DNA from: a virus
Virus record (IMG/VR): IMGVR_UViG_3300031576_000099
Span: 1 to 45,151 of that record
Reading direction: 5' to 3' (one strand)
DNA: 45,151 bases
Below are positions 21,410 through 30,857 of this stretch, piece after piece (the stretch's first letter is position 1; every line of letters begins with the position of its first letter). A program made the position numbers and the translations under genes. The notes under the pieces are model-generated. The model did not search any database, had not been told where the DNA came from, and saw nothing but the letters and a program-made list of their open reading frames with translations.

Positions 21410-22351
21410 TTAGAAGTGACCGTAAACCCGATAAAAGGAATTTGCGGAATAGTTTGAAGATGCTGTACGGCCAATCTGGAAGTCAGTGATTGCGCCACCA
21501 GTATTCACGTTCATGACACCATGCCATTCCCACCAGACACGGTTATCATCCGTAAACAGGCCGCGCATGAAGGGATAAATGCCGCGCAGGTTATGGATCC
21601 ACAGATGTCCGGTGATGTAATCATTGGCAATGCCGTTGACCTGGAATTCACCTTGCGCTGCGCTGGCGGCATACGTTCCCTGCAGGTTTGAAGTGGCCAC
21701 GCCAGTGATGGAAACAATTTTACTGAAATACACGTTTGTGGTGACTTCAGTGTTTTGCCAAAGCCGCATGAAATTGGTTCCGGCACAGTCCATGTTTTCA
21801 AATTCGATGTGCGCCGATTTATAGGCTTTTCCGTCCAGGGCAGTGACATGAAGATTGGTGCCTGACATTGCAACTTCTTCAATCAATTCCCATCCAGCGC
21901 CACCGCCGCCAGATCCTGCACCCAGCAGCATATCCGTTCCGTCATAAGTGACTTCATAGATCACGCCGCTGACAATATCGCCGGATGCCAGCGTGGTCAG
22001 GGCACCGTTTGAAACCTTTTTGATGGTCTTGGCACCAAGGCTGTTCACGTTCAGCGTGGCGCTGCCGGAATTGGTGTTTGCGGCCTTGAATGAAAACTTT
22101 TGTCCAGCTTGATAGGCGGCAGGTGCCTTGGCATAGGTGGCGGTGATGGTGTTGGTGCCCGATGCCGCCGCATACGTCCATTCCTGGTTCTGCACATCAA
22201 AGCAGTTTGCATGGGGCACACCGCCTGCCGTGGTGCCGTTATGAACGCACATGCGCCAGTCAGTGGTGTTGAAGTCAATTTCCCTGGCCACCAATGTCCT
22301 GGCTTCTTGGGTGGCCTGCGCTGCGCCTCTGTGCTGAACCTGGGTGGACAT
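21410..22351 (-). CDS. Tail fibre / receptor-binding protein
   Basis: A 313-residue protein. The N-terminus (QHRGAAQATQEARTLVAREI, then MCVHNGTTAGGVPHA) matches the short beta domain that opens many phage fibre and tropism-determinant proteins. The centre is Ala/Thr/Ser/Asn-rich beta repeats (TATYAKAPAAYQAGQKFSFK) and a Gly-rich hinge (GAGSGGGGAGWEL), and the C-terminal domain is aromatic-rich (LWIHNLRGIYPFMRGLF). It follows the tail-tip gene and the small 22351-22782 gene, so it probably binds the host surface. Confidence 0.75.
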   Translation of the reverse strand: MSTQVQHRGAAQATQEARTLVAREIDFNTTDWRMCVHNGTTAGGVPHANCFDVQNQEWTYAAASGTNTITATYAKAPAAYQAGQKFSFKAANTNSGSATLNVNSLGAKTIKKVSNGALTTLASGDIVSGVIYEVTYDGTDMLLGAGSGGGGAGWELIEEVAMSGTNLHVTALDGKAYKSAHIEFENMDCAGTNFMRLWQNTEVTTNVYFSKIVSITGVATSNLQGTYAASAAQGEFQVNGIANDYITGHLWIHNLRGIYPFMRGLFTDDNRVWWEWHGVMNVNTGGAITDFQIGRTASSNYSANSFYRVYGHF

Positions 22352-22782
22352 TATTTGCCTGCCTTTCTAAGCGCTTCTTTGGTTCTTTTCTCGTAAGCAT
22401 TGGCTTCAGCGGCAATCACAATGCCTTTTTCACCCTTGCGCGTATCTTCAATGAAGCGTTTTGCATCTGCTTCACTGGCAAATTCATGTTCTTCTTCAAA
22501 TTCAGTCACCACCAAGCCGCCTGGTGTTCTGACCATTTCGCCGCGCTGACCCCTGGCCATGGTTTTGACCGTCCAGCGTTCCTGGCGCTGTATGGCATCT
22601 TCAAAGACAGGTTCAAAATGAACGCGCTGCGTGATGGGCACCTGTTCAATCACTTCAGATCCATCCTGCTTAATGATCTTGCGTTCCCGCCTGTCACCAG
22701 TGTCCACATCCTGGAAGCTGGCAGGCTTGATTAGTTTTTTGTGGGGCCGTTCAAAAGTCTTTTTTTCAATCTTCATGGTCAT
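22351..22782 (-). CDS. Hypothetical tail-region protein
   Basis: A 143-residue charged protein with no recognised family. It contains the segments KKLIKPASFQDVDTGDRRER and FASEADAKRFIEDTRKGEKG. The ATG at 22782 overlaps the stop of the tail-tip gene (ATGA); its stop overlaps the fibre gene start by one base. Position suggests a fibre attachment or tail assembly role. Confidence 0.55.
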   Translation of the reverse strand: MTMKIEKKTFERPHKKLIKPASFQDVDTGDRRERKIIKQDGSEVIEQVPITQRVHFEPVFEDAIQRQERWTVKTMARGQRGEMVRTPGGLVVTEFEEEHEFASEADAKRFIEDTRKGEKGIVIAAEANAYEKRTKEALRKAGK

Positions 22783-24932
22783 TCCCAATCTTCAGCTGGA
22801 AAGCTGTCTGTTTCCCAATCATCACCATCCCTGGCAAGGCTTTCATTTTCCCAATCTTCCGTGTTTGTAGTGACCGATGTGCCGACCAGGAAATCTTCAA
22901 TGAGCGTTTCACCGCTTTTACGTCCAAGGGTATTGTAAGCGAAAATCCGCACATCATAAAGCACATCAGGTTTCAAGGCTGGCAGGATCAATTCCGTGAT
23001 TGTTCCGTCCACTTTGCCAGCTGATTGATACGTCCCATCAGTGGCTTCCTTAAATTCAATTTCGTATTCACCGCCGTTCCGTACAAAATAATTGGGGTGC
23101 AACGTCCATGAAGCCTTCACGCTGAAGATCCGGTCAAGTTCTTTCGTGTTGACCAGGAAGCTGTCCAGGCTGAAGCCACCCACCACTTCCACATCCCAAA
23201 CATTGGGCAGGTCAGTGTTTGGTGCGGGATCCACGGCAGTTTCTTCACCATTGTTCCAGTCATAAACAGCGCTGGCATTTTCACGGCAGGTCATTTCAAT
23301 GACAGGCACCATGACATCATCCACCAGCTTTGTGGTGATGCGCCATTCCATGACTTCAAAGACCTTGTTTGACCAGCCATATCTGGCAAAGGTGAAATTG
23401 AAATTGTCACCCACCTGCAGCTTGAACGCGGTCAGTTTGAACTGCGCCTTGAACGTGGTTTCCTGGCGCATACGTTCCAGATAAATTTTGGCAATCCGCT
23501 GCGCTGTGTGCGGCCTTTGCGTAAAGGACAGGTTCAGATCCGTCTTGATGGCCTTTCCGTCCTGGGTCTGATACGTGCTGTTTTTCACCGCTGGGAAGTC
23601 ACCAGGGTTTCCGTCATTCAGCGGTGTCATGTAAACGCCCTGAACGCGATTGAAACGATCACGGCGGGAAACCTTAGTCTGCAATTCTATGGGGCCAGCC
23701 AGGTCATTGTGGTTCAGTGAAATGGTAGGTGTCTGATAAGATCCGGCCAGGATGCGCCAGACACCGCCTGCAAAGACAGCCTGACCGCTGAAGCCACCCA
23801 GCATTTCAATCAGGTTATTGCCGCGCTCGGCAGATGCCTTCAGCAGACCACCGCCAAAATATCTTGGTTCCGCAATCTTCCGCAATGTGCCGCTGCTGCC
23901 GGATGTCAGATTGATGGCCGTGCCTGCCAATGCGTTTGCCAGGGAAGTGGCCAGCTTGATGCGTGGCGTGTCTTTGCGCTGGTACACAATCACGTAGTAA
24001 TCCGTGCTTCCGGCAAGGCCACCAATGGTGCCTGAAGCCAGCTGCACCTTGTCCCCTGTCTGGAATTCCAGCTTGTCCCCTGAAAGCGTGATGATGTCCG
24101 TGGTCAGATTGATGGCTGAAATAGTGGCATCCAGGTTTGTGACGGTGACATATTCTTCACACTCGTTTGCCGCACCACCAAGTTCAGTGGTGTCCACCGA
24201 TGCCGCCGCCGCGCCAATGCCAAGTTCTGCATCACACAGATAATCCCTGGCCATAAGCGCCATGTTTGGTGTCCAGTACGTGGTGCTGCTGCGCGTGTCC
24301 AGGCACTTTTTGCCTTTGCACCAGGCTGAAATATTCGGGATGCCGGAAGGAAACACATCCCTGTCCCATTCAAGGCGCACGTAAACGCCGCTGATACCGC
24401 GCAGGCGGTGGTTTGAAGTCCAGCCCACGTTTGCGGCAATCAGGTCTGCATCAGCAGTTTGCGCCGTGGTGCCCAGGAATTTCTTAATTCTGACTTTTCC
24501 ATTGTAGCGGCCAGTGTTGACCACATTGCTTCCGTCCAGGTGATCCGATGCCACAGAAAGATCATTGATGAACATTTCACCGATTTCCTGGAATTCATGG
24601 GATCCCAGGGCAATGACCATGTGCAGATATTTATTTTCATCTGACACCGCAATGAAAACGATGGGGCCGGATGTGCGGATCTCGCCATAAACACTTCTGC
24701 GTTCCGTGATGGGCTGCCGGAATTGCTGCGTGGATCCGGTGCTTTTGAATGATCCAAAAGATGAAAGATCCGGTCTGTCTGGTTTCGGTGCCAGGGCCGA
24801 TGACAGGAAGGACAGCGCCAGGGAACTGGCACCAGCCAGCAATGCGCCACCGATCCCAGCGACACCAAGAAACGTGCCGCCTGTGGCCAGAAGACTGCCG
24901 CCTGCTATGACTGCCGGAATAATCGCTGGCAT
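22779..24932 (-). CDS. Tail tip (J-like) protein
   Basis: A 717-residue protein. The N-terminal ~50 residues are hydrophobic and Gly/Ala-rich (IGGALLAGASSLALSFLSSA), as in TipJ-type tail proteins. Next come the core elements QPITERRSVYGEIRTSGPIV and IALGSHEFQEIGEMFINDL, a phage-tail hub region around residue 350-560, and a C-terminal fibronectin-like part (ILPALKPDVLYDVRIFAYNT). It forms the central tail tip that meets the host envelope. It is last in the distal tail protein-hub-peptidase-tip order. Confidence 0.85.
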   Translation of the reverse strand: MPAIIPAVIAGGSLLATGGTFLGVAGIGGALLAGASSLALSFLSSALAPKPDRPDLSSFGSFKSTGSTQQFRQPITERRSVYGEIRTSGPIVFIAVSDENKYLHMVIALGSHEFQEIGEMFINDLSVASDHLDGSNVVNTGRYNGKVRIKKFLGTTAQTADADLIAANVGWTSNHRLRGISGVYVRLEWDRDVFPSGIPNISAWCKGKKCLDTRSSTTYWTPNMALMARDYLCDAELGIGAAAASVDTTELGGAANECEEYVTVTNLDATISAINLTTDIITLSGDKLEFQTGDKVQLASGTIGGLAGSTDYYVIVYQRKDTPRIKLATSLANALAGTAINLTSGSSGTLRKIAEPRYFGGGLLKASAERGNNLIEMLGGFSGQAVFAGGVWRILAGSYQTPTISLNHNDLAGPIELQTKVSRRDRFNRVQGVYMTPLNDGNPGDFPAVKNSTYQTQDGKAIKTDLNLSFTQRPHTAQRIAKIYLERMRQETTFKAQFKLTAFKLQVGDNFNFTFARYGWSNKVFEVMEWRITTKLVDDVMVPVIEMTCRENASAVYDWNNGEETAVDPAPNTDLPNVWDVEVVGGFSLDSFLVNTKELDRIFSVKASWTLHPNYFVRNGGEYEIEFKEATDGTYQSAGKVDGTITELILPALKPDVLYDVRIFAYNTLGRKSGETLIEDFLVGTSVTTNTEDWENESLARDGDDWETDSFPAEDWE

Positions 24933-25373
24933 TTATTCAACCCTCCACGCCATGTCAGCATCATGGCCGTTCATCATTTCAAAACCTTCATCAATCGTTT
25001 TGAAGAAGGAAATGCCTTTTGACCAGACCAGGCCAAACGTCATGCCGCGTGGCAACTTCTGCAGGACAATATCACCGCGCTGTGCAAAGGCAGGATCTAT
25101 GCGCGTGAACAGGGCATCCATGATCTTTGGTGTACTGCTGCGGTATTTTCTGATAAGCGCCTTGGCTTCCTTTTCGGTGCGGTATGCGCCACGGATGGTG
25201 TCAGGATCTGCTTCAAAGACTTTTGACATCGGATCTTTTTCACAGATCAGCATGGCGGCATCAGACACAAATACCAGGCAATCACAGGAATTTTCAGGAT
25301 CCCAGGAAAACTTTTTCAGCGCCGTTTCCTGGATATATTTTTCTACGCGGTTTTCCCATCCCTGAATTCTCAT
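24933..25373 (-). CDS. DUF6950-like tail assembly protein
   Basis: A 146-residue protein. Features typical of the DUF6950/NlpC-P60-like tail family are an N-terminal WENRVEKYI, the segment FSWDPENSCDCLVFVSDAAM with the Cys-Asp pair, a YRTEKEAKALI helix, RGDIVLQKLPRGMTFGLVW and the C-terminal MAWRVE. In gene transfer agents a related protein cleaves peptidoglycan; here the catalytic His is not obvious, so activity is unclear. The start at 25373 (MRIQGW) overlaps the previous stop. Confidence 0.7.
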   Translation of the reverse strand: MRIQGWENRVEKYIQETALKKFSWDPENSCDCLVFVSDAAMLICEKDPMSKVFEADPDTIRGAYRTEKEAKALIRKYRSSTPKIMDALFTRIDPAFAQRGDIVLQKLPRGMTFGLVWSKGISFFKTIDEGFEMMNGHDADMAWRVE

Positions 25374-25936
25374 TCCACACCTGCGCCCCATGACAGTTCA
25401 ATGTCATTGATCTTTGAAACGAATTCCAGGCCAAGATCCCCTGGATAATACAGCTGCTGATCTTCATGCGTGTAGCGCCGTTCCTTGGCATCACGCAGAT
25501 CAATCAGGTCACTTTCCGCTGACATCTTCAGGATGGCTTTATCACCGTCATCCGTGATTTCCATGACATCCATCTGGCCGCTGAACAGCTTATAAGGATC
25601 CGCGATAATGGCCCCGTTATTATCCAGCACGGCAAACCACATGGTGATTTTTCTGCCCTGGTAGTTTTCGGTTAAAGCCAGGGACACCACCGCGCTGTCA
25701 AGACCGTCCAGGCTGAACACCACGGTGTTTGCTCTCAATTCCTGGCTTTCTTCCACCGCGCTGACATCCAGCAGATCCCCTGCCCCTGTGTAAACTTCAG
25801 AATTGAAAGTGATATTGCCCAGGCCAGACCATAAGCGCAGCGCACCGCTGTCAAATTCTGCCTTGATGAAAAGGCGCGGGTTCAATCCTTGCGCCTCAAT
25901 TTCAGTCTGAAAACCGGAAGTGATTGATCTTGCCAT
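25370..25936 (-). CDS. DUF2163-type tail hub protein
   Basis: A 188-residue protein. The pattern PRLFIKAEFDSGALRLWSGL, FNSEVYTGAGDLLDVSAVEE and LKMSAESDLIDLRDAKERRY, ending in YYPGDLGLEFV, fits the short phage tail-hub family that includes DUF2163. It belongs with the distal tail protein upstream and the tip protein downstream and is likely part of the baseplate ring. Confidence 0.75.
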   Translation of the reverse strand: MARSITSGFQTEIEAQGLNPRLFIKAEFDSGALRLWSGLGNITFNSEVYTGAGDLLDVSAVEESQELRANTVVFSLDGLDSAVVSLALTENYQGRKITMWFAVLDNNGAIIADPYKLFSGQMDVMEITDDGDKAILKMSAESDLIDLRDAKERRYTHEDQQLYYPGDLGLEFVSKINDIELSWGAGVE

Positions 25937-26559
25937 TATGAAAGCGCCTCTATCGCACGGAAGCTGAAACTGTGCTGGCTCTCATTATTGATGTCTATGG
26001 GCTGCACGTTTGAAGCCATTCTGAAAAGGCCATAAGGATCCGTGAAATCCAGGGCCGCGTTATCGGCAGGGCTGGTGCGTAGGTTCGGCCAGATGTCAAA
26101 TGTGGCCTGACCGGATCCGTTTGAATTGGCATCCTGCAGGTTTTTATAAAGCCTGGTGCTGGATCCGGTTCCAAGGCTGAAAAGCGTCCCCGCCTTCACA
26201 ATCGGTGACAGGCTGGGTGTCCATCCATCGGTGATCAAAGCGCTTCCGGTCTGGCTGCCACCCATCACCAGCGGGGTTCCTGTGGCTGGGCCAAGCGCTG
26301 TGCCCTGACCAGGGAACGGCACCAGGAACGTGCCTTTGCGCCCTTTCAGCGCGGCCAGGAAAGCATTGAAGATTTCTGCCGTGTCGCGGGTCATCAAAGG
26401 CATGGATCCTTCAATTTCCCAAATTTGGCCACCCCAATCATAAACCTGTTCCGTGAAACTGAACGGGCTTTCATTTCTGCCCACCGCGTTCCGATAAATG
26501 AAACGGAAGGTGGCAAAGCCAAGGGCCGTGGGCCAGGTCAAAGGGTATGTAATCGCCAT
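25936..26559 (-). CDS. Distal tail protein
   Basis: A 207-residue beta-rich protein. Elements such as FSFTEQVYDWGGQIWEIEGS, the GRKGTFLVPFPG segment and a C-terminal SFRAIEALS resemble distal tail proteins of siphoviruses, which link the tail tube to the tip. Its position directly after the tape measure gene fits. Its start and stop overlap neighbours by one base. Confidence 0.7.
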   Translation of the reverse strand: MAITYPLTWPTALGFATFRFIYRNAVGRNESPFSFTEQVYDWGGQIWEIEGSMPLMTRDTAEIFNAFLAALKGRKGTFLVPFPGQGTALGPATGTPLVMGGSQTGSALITDGWTPSLSPIVKAGTLFSLGTGSSTRLYKNLQDANSNGSGQATFDIWPNLRTSPADNAALDFTDPYGLFRMASNVQPIDINNESQHSFSFRAIEALS

Positions 26560-28703
26560 TATGTAGCCTTCATAAAATTGGGGTTTCGTTTGTTTGCATC
26601 ACGCACCGCCGCCGTGGATCTGGCTTCAATGGATCTGTCCACGCGCCTAATTTCCATCAGCGCTGCTTTGATCTGCAGTTCTACACCAGGCGCTGCGCCC
26701 CTTGCATCAATGCTGTACTGATGCACCACGCTGCCATTGTTTTGGCCTGGTCTGCTGATGTTCACCATTTCGCCAGGTGTGGCGCGGAAGCTGACCTGCT
26801 GGCTGTCTATGCCGCCGCTGCCACCCACCGTGAAGGATCCACCAGTGGCGAAGCCTGGGCCGTACAGCGCGGGGTTTGCAATGCCCCTGGCAGATGCCGC
26901 CGCAATGCTGCTGCTTACGCTGCCACCGCTGAAGAAGCTGCCAATGCCGCCAAGGATGCTGCCAAACAACCCGCCGCCACTGCTGCCGCCTGTCAAAGCC
27001 TTTTTCAGCGGATCCAGGACGGTCATCTGGAAGATGATTTTCTGCAGTTCCTTGAACAGATTGCTTAAGGCATCACCAAAACTTTCCGCACCCAGGACTG
27101 CATCACCAAAGGCATCAGTGAAGGCATCACCAAGATCTTCCGCAATGTCTTTCTGGTATTCCAGCGCTTCTGACATGCCCTCATAAGTCCTGGTCAGGCT
27201 TTCAATCTGCCTGCCTGCCGCCGTGTCCCGCGTGGTGCCTGCAGCGCGTAAATTATTATAGATTTCCTGTTCAATATTGGATCTTTGCAGCTGCTGGATA
27301 TTAAATTCCAGTCCGTCCACCACATCCTTGATTTTCTTGGCTGCCTTTGCCGCTTCTTCACTGGTGTCACCCAAAGCATCAGCCATGCCTTTGTAATCCG
27401 TTGTGATCTTCCTGGTGCTGGTAGAAAGCGCTTCCTGTGCAGGGAAAAGCACATTGATGTCACTGATCAGGCCGTTTATTTCTTCACGGATTTCAGCGGC
27501 ACCTTCTTCCCTGAAGTTCGCGCCTTCACCGCCGATGCGCGGGATGGTGGGCAGATCAGTTTTAAATTTCGTGTTCACCGCTTCAGGGATCTTGTTCAGC
27601 TGGTCAATGATCATATTGATCATATCCAGGAAGCCTGCAGCCACGCCTGTCCAATAGATCTTGATGGCGCTGCCTACAATCAGGATCAGCGCATGAAGCC
27701 CTTTCACGGCCTGGGTGACCTTATCAATCATGCTGACCAGGATGCCTGTGCTGTTTGTGGTTTCATCAAAGCCGCTGATAAGAATTTTGATCTGGTTCCA
27801 CAGCGCTTGCGTGGCGCGGCCTATCGTCATCGGCATATTTTCAAACTGTTCATTTGCCTTTTCTGTCTGGTTCAGAATGGCGGCAAAGACATCTTCAGAA
27901 AGCACCTTCCCATCCACCACCAAACGGCGCAGCTGGCCAGTGGTGATGCCGAATTCATCCGCAATGGCCTTACCCACGGCAGGCACGTTTTCCATGATGC
28001 TGTTAAATTCTTCAGCCCTGACAATGTTTGATGACATGGACTGGCCCAGCTGGGCCAAACCGAATTTCATTGCATCACCGCTGGCACCGCTGACTACACC
28101 CAGCTTCTGAACGGTTTCAGTGAATTGCAGCATGTCATCCACCGTGGCGTGGATTTCATCCCTGACCTGGGAAAGACGCTGGAAGATGCCAAGCCCTGCG
28201 CTGGGATCCGTGCCCATCCGCTTTGCCTGGTCATTCAGGCCAGACCATGCCTGTTCATATTCCTGGGTGCTGCGTGTCGCATTTCGCAGCCTGCCTTCCA
28301 TGGTGGTCATCTGATCCATGGCCCTGACCAGGGAAGTGACAAAGAAAACGCCGATCAGGTTTTTAACGGTGAAAATTGAATTGCTCAAAATGTCCAGGTG
28401 TGAACCCAGCTGTTTCACGCTCTTTGAAAACGCGCCCTGCCGTTCAATGCTTTGCGTGGTCACACTGCTTAAGCCCTGGAAAGCGGATGTCAGGCCACCG
28501 GATCCTGTCAGCGCGGTGTTTGTTTGCTTCACCTGGCTGACCAGCATCTGCATGGATCTGCTTAATGGCGCAGACTGTTTGCCCAGGCCACCCACTGCGG
28601 TTTCTGTTTTTTTGGATTGGCTTTCAAGTCCCTGCAAATTCTGCGTGGCGGTTTTCGCCTGGGAACTGTCAACTATTATCTGAAGTTTTGCTATATCTGC
28701 CAT
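26559..28703 (-). CDS. Tape measure protein
   Basis: A 714-residue protein. The tape-measure N-terminal domain is seen at about residues 140-290 (e.g. QLGQSMSSNIVRAEEFNSIM, ENVPAVGKAIADEFGITTGQ, LRRLVVDGKVLSEDVFAAIL). A hydrophobic helical stretch follows near 325-360 (HALILIVGSAIKIYWTGVAA), and the rest is helical with Gly/Ser-rich linkers. It sets tail length; 714 residues suggests a tail of roughly 100 nm at about 1.5 Angstrom per residue (general rule, not measured). It overlaps the tail chaperone T frame by 35 bp. Confidence 0.9.
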   Translation of the reverse strand: MADIAKLQIIVDSSQAKTATQNLQGLESQSKKTETAVGGLGKQSAPLSRSMQMLVSQVKQTNTALTGSGGLTSAFQGLSSVTTQSIERQGAFSKSVKQLGSHLDILSNSIFTVKNLIGVFFVTSLVRAMDQMTTMEGRLRNATRSTQEYEQAWSGLNDQAKRMGTDPSAGLGIFQRLSQVRDEIHATVDDMLQFTETVQKLGVVSGASGDAMKFGLAQLGQSMSSNIVRAEEFNSIMENVPAVGKAIADEFGITTGQLRRLVVDGKVLSEDVFAAILNQTEKANEQFENMPMTIGRATQALWNQIKILISGFDETTNSTGILVSMIDKVTQAVKGLHALILIVGSAIKIYWTGVAAGFLDMINMIIDQLNKIPEAVNTKFKTDLPTIPRIGGEGANFREEGAAEIREEINGLISDINVLFPAQEALSTSTRKITTDYKGMADALGDTSEEAAKAAKKIKDVVDGLEFNIQQLQRSNIEQEIYNNLRAAGTTRDTAAGRQIESLTRTYEGMSEALEYQKDIAEDLGDAFTDAFGDAVLGAESFGDALSNLFKELQKIIFQMTVLDPLKKALTGGSSGGGLFGSILGGIGSFFSGGSVSSSIAAASARGIANPALYGPGFATGGSFTVGGSGGIDSQQVSFRATPGEMVNISRPGQNNGSVVHQYSIDARGAAPGVELQIKAALMEIRRVDRSIEARSTAAVRDANKRNPNFMKAT

Positions 28704-29426
28704 GGCTGACCTCTAAGTAGGCATCATCAATTATTCTGACCGCTTTCAATTCTATATCAAAAGGGGTGATGCCGTACAGGTGAAGCCAAGTGACAATGAA
28801 GGGTGATGTCAAGGGCAATGCAGAAAATCCGCTTTGCCTTTCTTTGTGAAGTTCCAGGAACCATTGAAAGCAGTGATCCAGTTCTTCCGGTGGATCTCCA
28901 ATATCAAGTTCTGGAATTTCGTGCCCCTGGTCAGACAGCGTTTGGAAATGTTCAAATTTCACTACGCCCTTCTGATCAGGGACATGAAGATCAAAATATT
29001 TCAGCGCGAAGTTCTGCAGCCAGATCAGGCTGCCTTGATAAAATTTGCGCGGTCACTCACAAATTCCTGCACCTGGTCTTTGATCCAGGGATATTTCTTC
29101 AGGATTTCAATGCAGGCTGCAGTGCTGAATTTCACAGCCTTGTCACCTTCCTGCAGGTTCTTCCATCCGCTGATGCAGGCCGCAAGGCGCTGGCAGTCAT
29201 CTTCTTCAATCTGTTCAAAGTCAGCTTGCTGGATGACGCGCTTGATACCGCCTTTACGCTGGGCATCAATCAAACGCTTCTTTGAAAGCTGGCGGTCAAC
29301 AGCCTTGAACTGATCACTGTCCAGTCCCACGCAATGCAGGATGATGTCAGTTTTTTCACCAGTCTTTGGGTTCAGAAGCTGCAGGTCTGCAGGCTCGTTA
29401 TCAATTTTAAGTGTAGAAAGATCCAT
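28669..29426 (-). CDS. Tail assembly chaperone GT, -1 frameshift fusion
   Basis: A predicted 252-residue fusion. Translation starts at 29426, slips -1 at AAATTTT (29046-29040) after Phe129, and continues YQGSLIWLQNFALKYFDLHV and PDQKGVVKFEHF into the frame that ends at 28669. The T frame is closed by TGA just upstream of the slippery site, and frame 0 is closed by TGA 15 bases after it, so the shift window is only about 25 bases. In lambda, gpG and gpGT chaperone the tape measure protein during tail assembly; here the pair likewise lies just before the tape measure gene. Confidence 0.85.
29025..29426 (-). CDS. Tail assembly chaperone G
   Basis: The 133-residue unshifted product, acidic and helical (QFKAVDRQLSKKRLIDAQRK, LAACISGWKNLQEGDKAVKF, then WIKDQVQEFVSDRANFIKAA). 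It has the layout of G-type tail chaperones that coat the tape measure protein. The start has an AAAAAAAGGAACACCCG leader. Confidence 0.82.
   Translation of the reverse strand: MDLSTLKIDNEPADLQLLNPKTGEKTDIILHCVGLDSDQFKAVDRQLSKKRLIDAQRKGGIKRVIQQADFEQIEEDDCQRLAACISGWKNLQEGDKAVKFSTAACIEILKKYPWIKDQVQEFVSDRANFIKAA
29040..29046 (-). other. -1 ribosomal frameshift site AAATTTT
   Basis: On the minus strand frame 0 reads GCA AAT TTT ATC, which gives the canonical slippery heptamer A AAT TTT. A simultaneous -1 slip re-pairs to AAA TTT and continues into the T frame. It lies where tail chaperone frameshift sites are found in lambda-like phages. Confidence 0.8.
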
Positions 29427-29522
29427 CGGGTGTTCCTTTTTTTCATCGGGTTGGGTTCATCGGTGTTTGGGGAACGGCAGAACCCGATGAAAGAAATGCC
29501 GCCCCCAAACTCTTTTAAAGCC
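29427..29522 (-). terminator. Intergenic hairpin between tail tube and tail chaperone genes
   Basis: The 96-bp gap holds a long stem: GTTTGGGG (29465-29472) with CCCCAAAC (29503-29510), continued by CGGCA/TGCCG, loop of 17 bases. No T run follows on the minus strand, so it may be an attenuator or an mRNA stabiliser that lets tail tube protein be made in excess over downstream tail proteins. Confidence 0.5.
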
Positions 29523-30431
29523 TTATGATTTGGTGATTTTCAGGCTTGTGGCATCAGCTGCGTTATACAGGCCCACAAAAGGCAAGGTCACCAGTCTGCT
29601 TTGTTCATCACTTAGGGGAATATTGGCACCGCTGTATTTGATTTTGGGCACCAGGAACGTGTAAGTGTCGCCAGTCACTGTGCTGGCCAGTGAGAAGGAC
29701 AGGCTGCTTTCCGTTTCGTCCAGGAATTTGTTCAGCAGCGTTGCATCCTGGAAATAGGCGGTGAATTCGCCAGTGACGCGGCCACGGCCATATTCCATCT
29801 GCGGGGTGACAGCGGAACCAATGACAAAGGTGGGTTCAATATTATTTTCCACGTTCAGGGTCAGGCCGCTGACCAGGGCAATGGGTGCGCCACCTTCATT
29901 GATTGTGCCGCTGAAGGCATCAAACGGATCATCAGAAAGAGCGGCATCCACGCTGGCATCTGCAGGTGTGCCAGCCACGGTCATGGTTTTTCCGACCATG
30001 CCAAAACGCGCTGTCACCATCTGGTTTGGTGTAACTTCCAGATTGAGGGTGTCAACAGCCATGCCTGTGAAAAGGCGGTATTGGGCAATATCCAGCGCAC
30101 CATCTTCAATGGACATGGACTGGAACGTGGTGCCCAGCTTCAGAACACCAGCGGTGGTGAACTGGCCAAACAAGGCGCTTTCCAGGAAGTCATCATAATC
30201 ATCGGGACGGAATTCAACTTCAATATTGCCGCTGACTGATTTATTGCCGTGCCGGAAAACAGCCACCTGGCGGTCTGAACGGATTTCCTGGCTTTCAATC
30301 GCTGACTTTTCAAGGTTCAGCGTGTGAGAATTGATAGGGATGGTTTTCATCGCAGGGGAACCTGGCGTTGTGCCAAAGGTGTTTTCCACCGTATAAACCA
30401 GCCTTGAACGTGAACCTTGTGCCAATGCCAT
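29523..30431 (-). CDS. Major tail tube protein
   Basis: A 302-residue beta-rich protein. The N-terminal SRSRLVYTVENTFGTTPGSP, the SGNIEVEFRPDDYDDFLESA segment and the internal GLTLNVENNIEPTFVIG followed by VTGEFTAYF fit the phage tail tube family. It stacks as hexamers to form the tail tube. The start has an AGGAG site. A strong hairpin follows the gene, as expected for a very abundant product. Confidence 0.82.
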   Translation of the reverse strand: MALAQGSRSRLVYTVENTFGTTPGSPAMKTIPINSHTLNLEKSAIESQEIRSDRQVAVFRHGNKSVSGNIEVEFRPDDYDDFLESALFGQFTTAGVLKLGTTFQSMSIEDGALDIAQYRLFTGMAVDTLNLEVTPNQMVTARFGMVGKTMTVAGTPADASVDAALSDDPFDAFSGTINEGGAPIALVSGLTLNVENNIEPTFVIGSAVTPQMEYGRGRVTGEFTAYFQDATLLNKFLDETESSLSFSLASTVTGDTYTFLVPKIKYSGANIPLSDEQSRLVTLPFVGLYNAADATSLKITKS

Positions 30432-30446
30432 TGTGTGATCTCCTAA

Positions 30447-30857
30447 TTATGAAACGTAGCTGTACCAGGTGATAGTGACAGGAACATAATACCAAGGATC
30501 ATCTTGAAATGCACCTGCACGTTCCGCATGGCGAATGTTTATGATTTTTCCGCTGACTGTCAACTGTGTGCCGTATGCGAAGCCAGCAAGAATGTTATCC
30601 ACCAAAGCATCTGCAGCTGCTGGGCCTTGGTTCTGTTTTATAAAAACATCCACCAGGAAAAGACCGCGATTTAAAACCGCATTACCTGCACCGATGGCGG
30701 CAGCCTTGGCTTCAGTGGGCATCAGCTTTGCGCGGATCCAGGTATCAGATGGGTTTGGAAACTTTTTATTTTCCCAGGCAATCTGATCCACGGTCAGGCC
30801 GGAAACTGAAACCAGCCTTTCTTCCAGCACCTTCCTGATGTCCTGCATTGGTGTCAT
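30447..30857 (-). CDS. Tail terminator-like protein (DUF4128/gpU type)
   Basis: A 136-residue protein. The pattern IRKVLEERLVSVSGLTVDQI, AWENKKFPNPSDTWIRAKLM, GLFLVDVFIKQNQGPAAADA and PVTITWYSYV fits the DUF4128 family of minor tail or tail-terminator proteins. It caps the tail tube and joins it to the neck. It overlaps the gene before it by 4 bp. Confidence 0.75.
   Translation of the reverse strand: MTPMQDIRKVLEERLVSVSGLTVDQIAWENKKFPNPSDTWIRAKLMPTEAKAAAIGAGNAVLNRGLFLVDVFIKQNQGPAAADALVDNILAGFAYGTQLTVSGKIINIRHAERAGAFQDDPWYYVPVTITWYSYVS

Noticed and set aside
27285-28031. 248-codon plus-strand ORF inside the tape measure gene
   Set aside because: It is antisense to a clear tape measure protein, has no ribosome site or known motifs, and reflects codon bias of the real gene.
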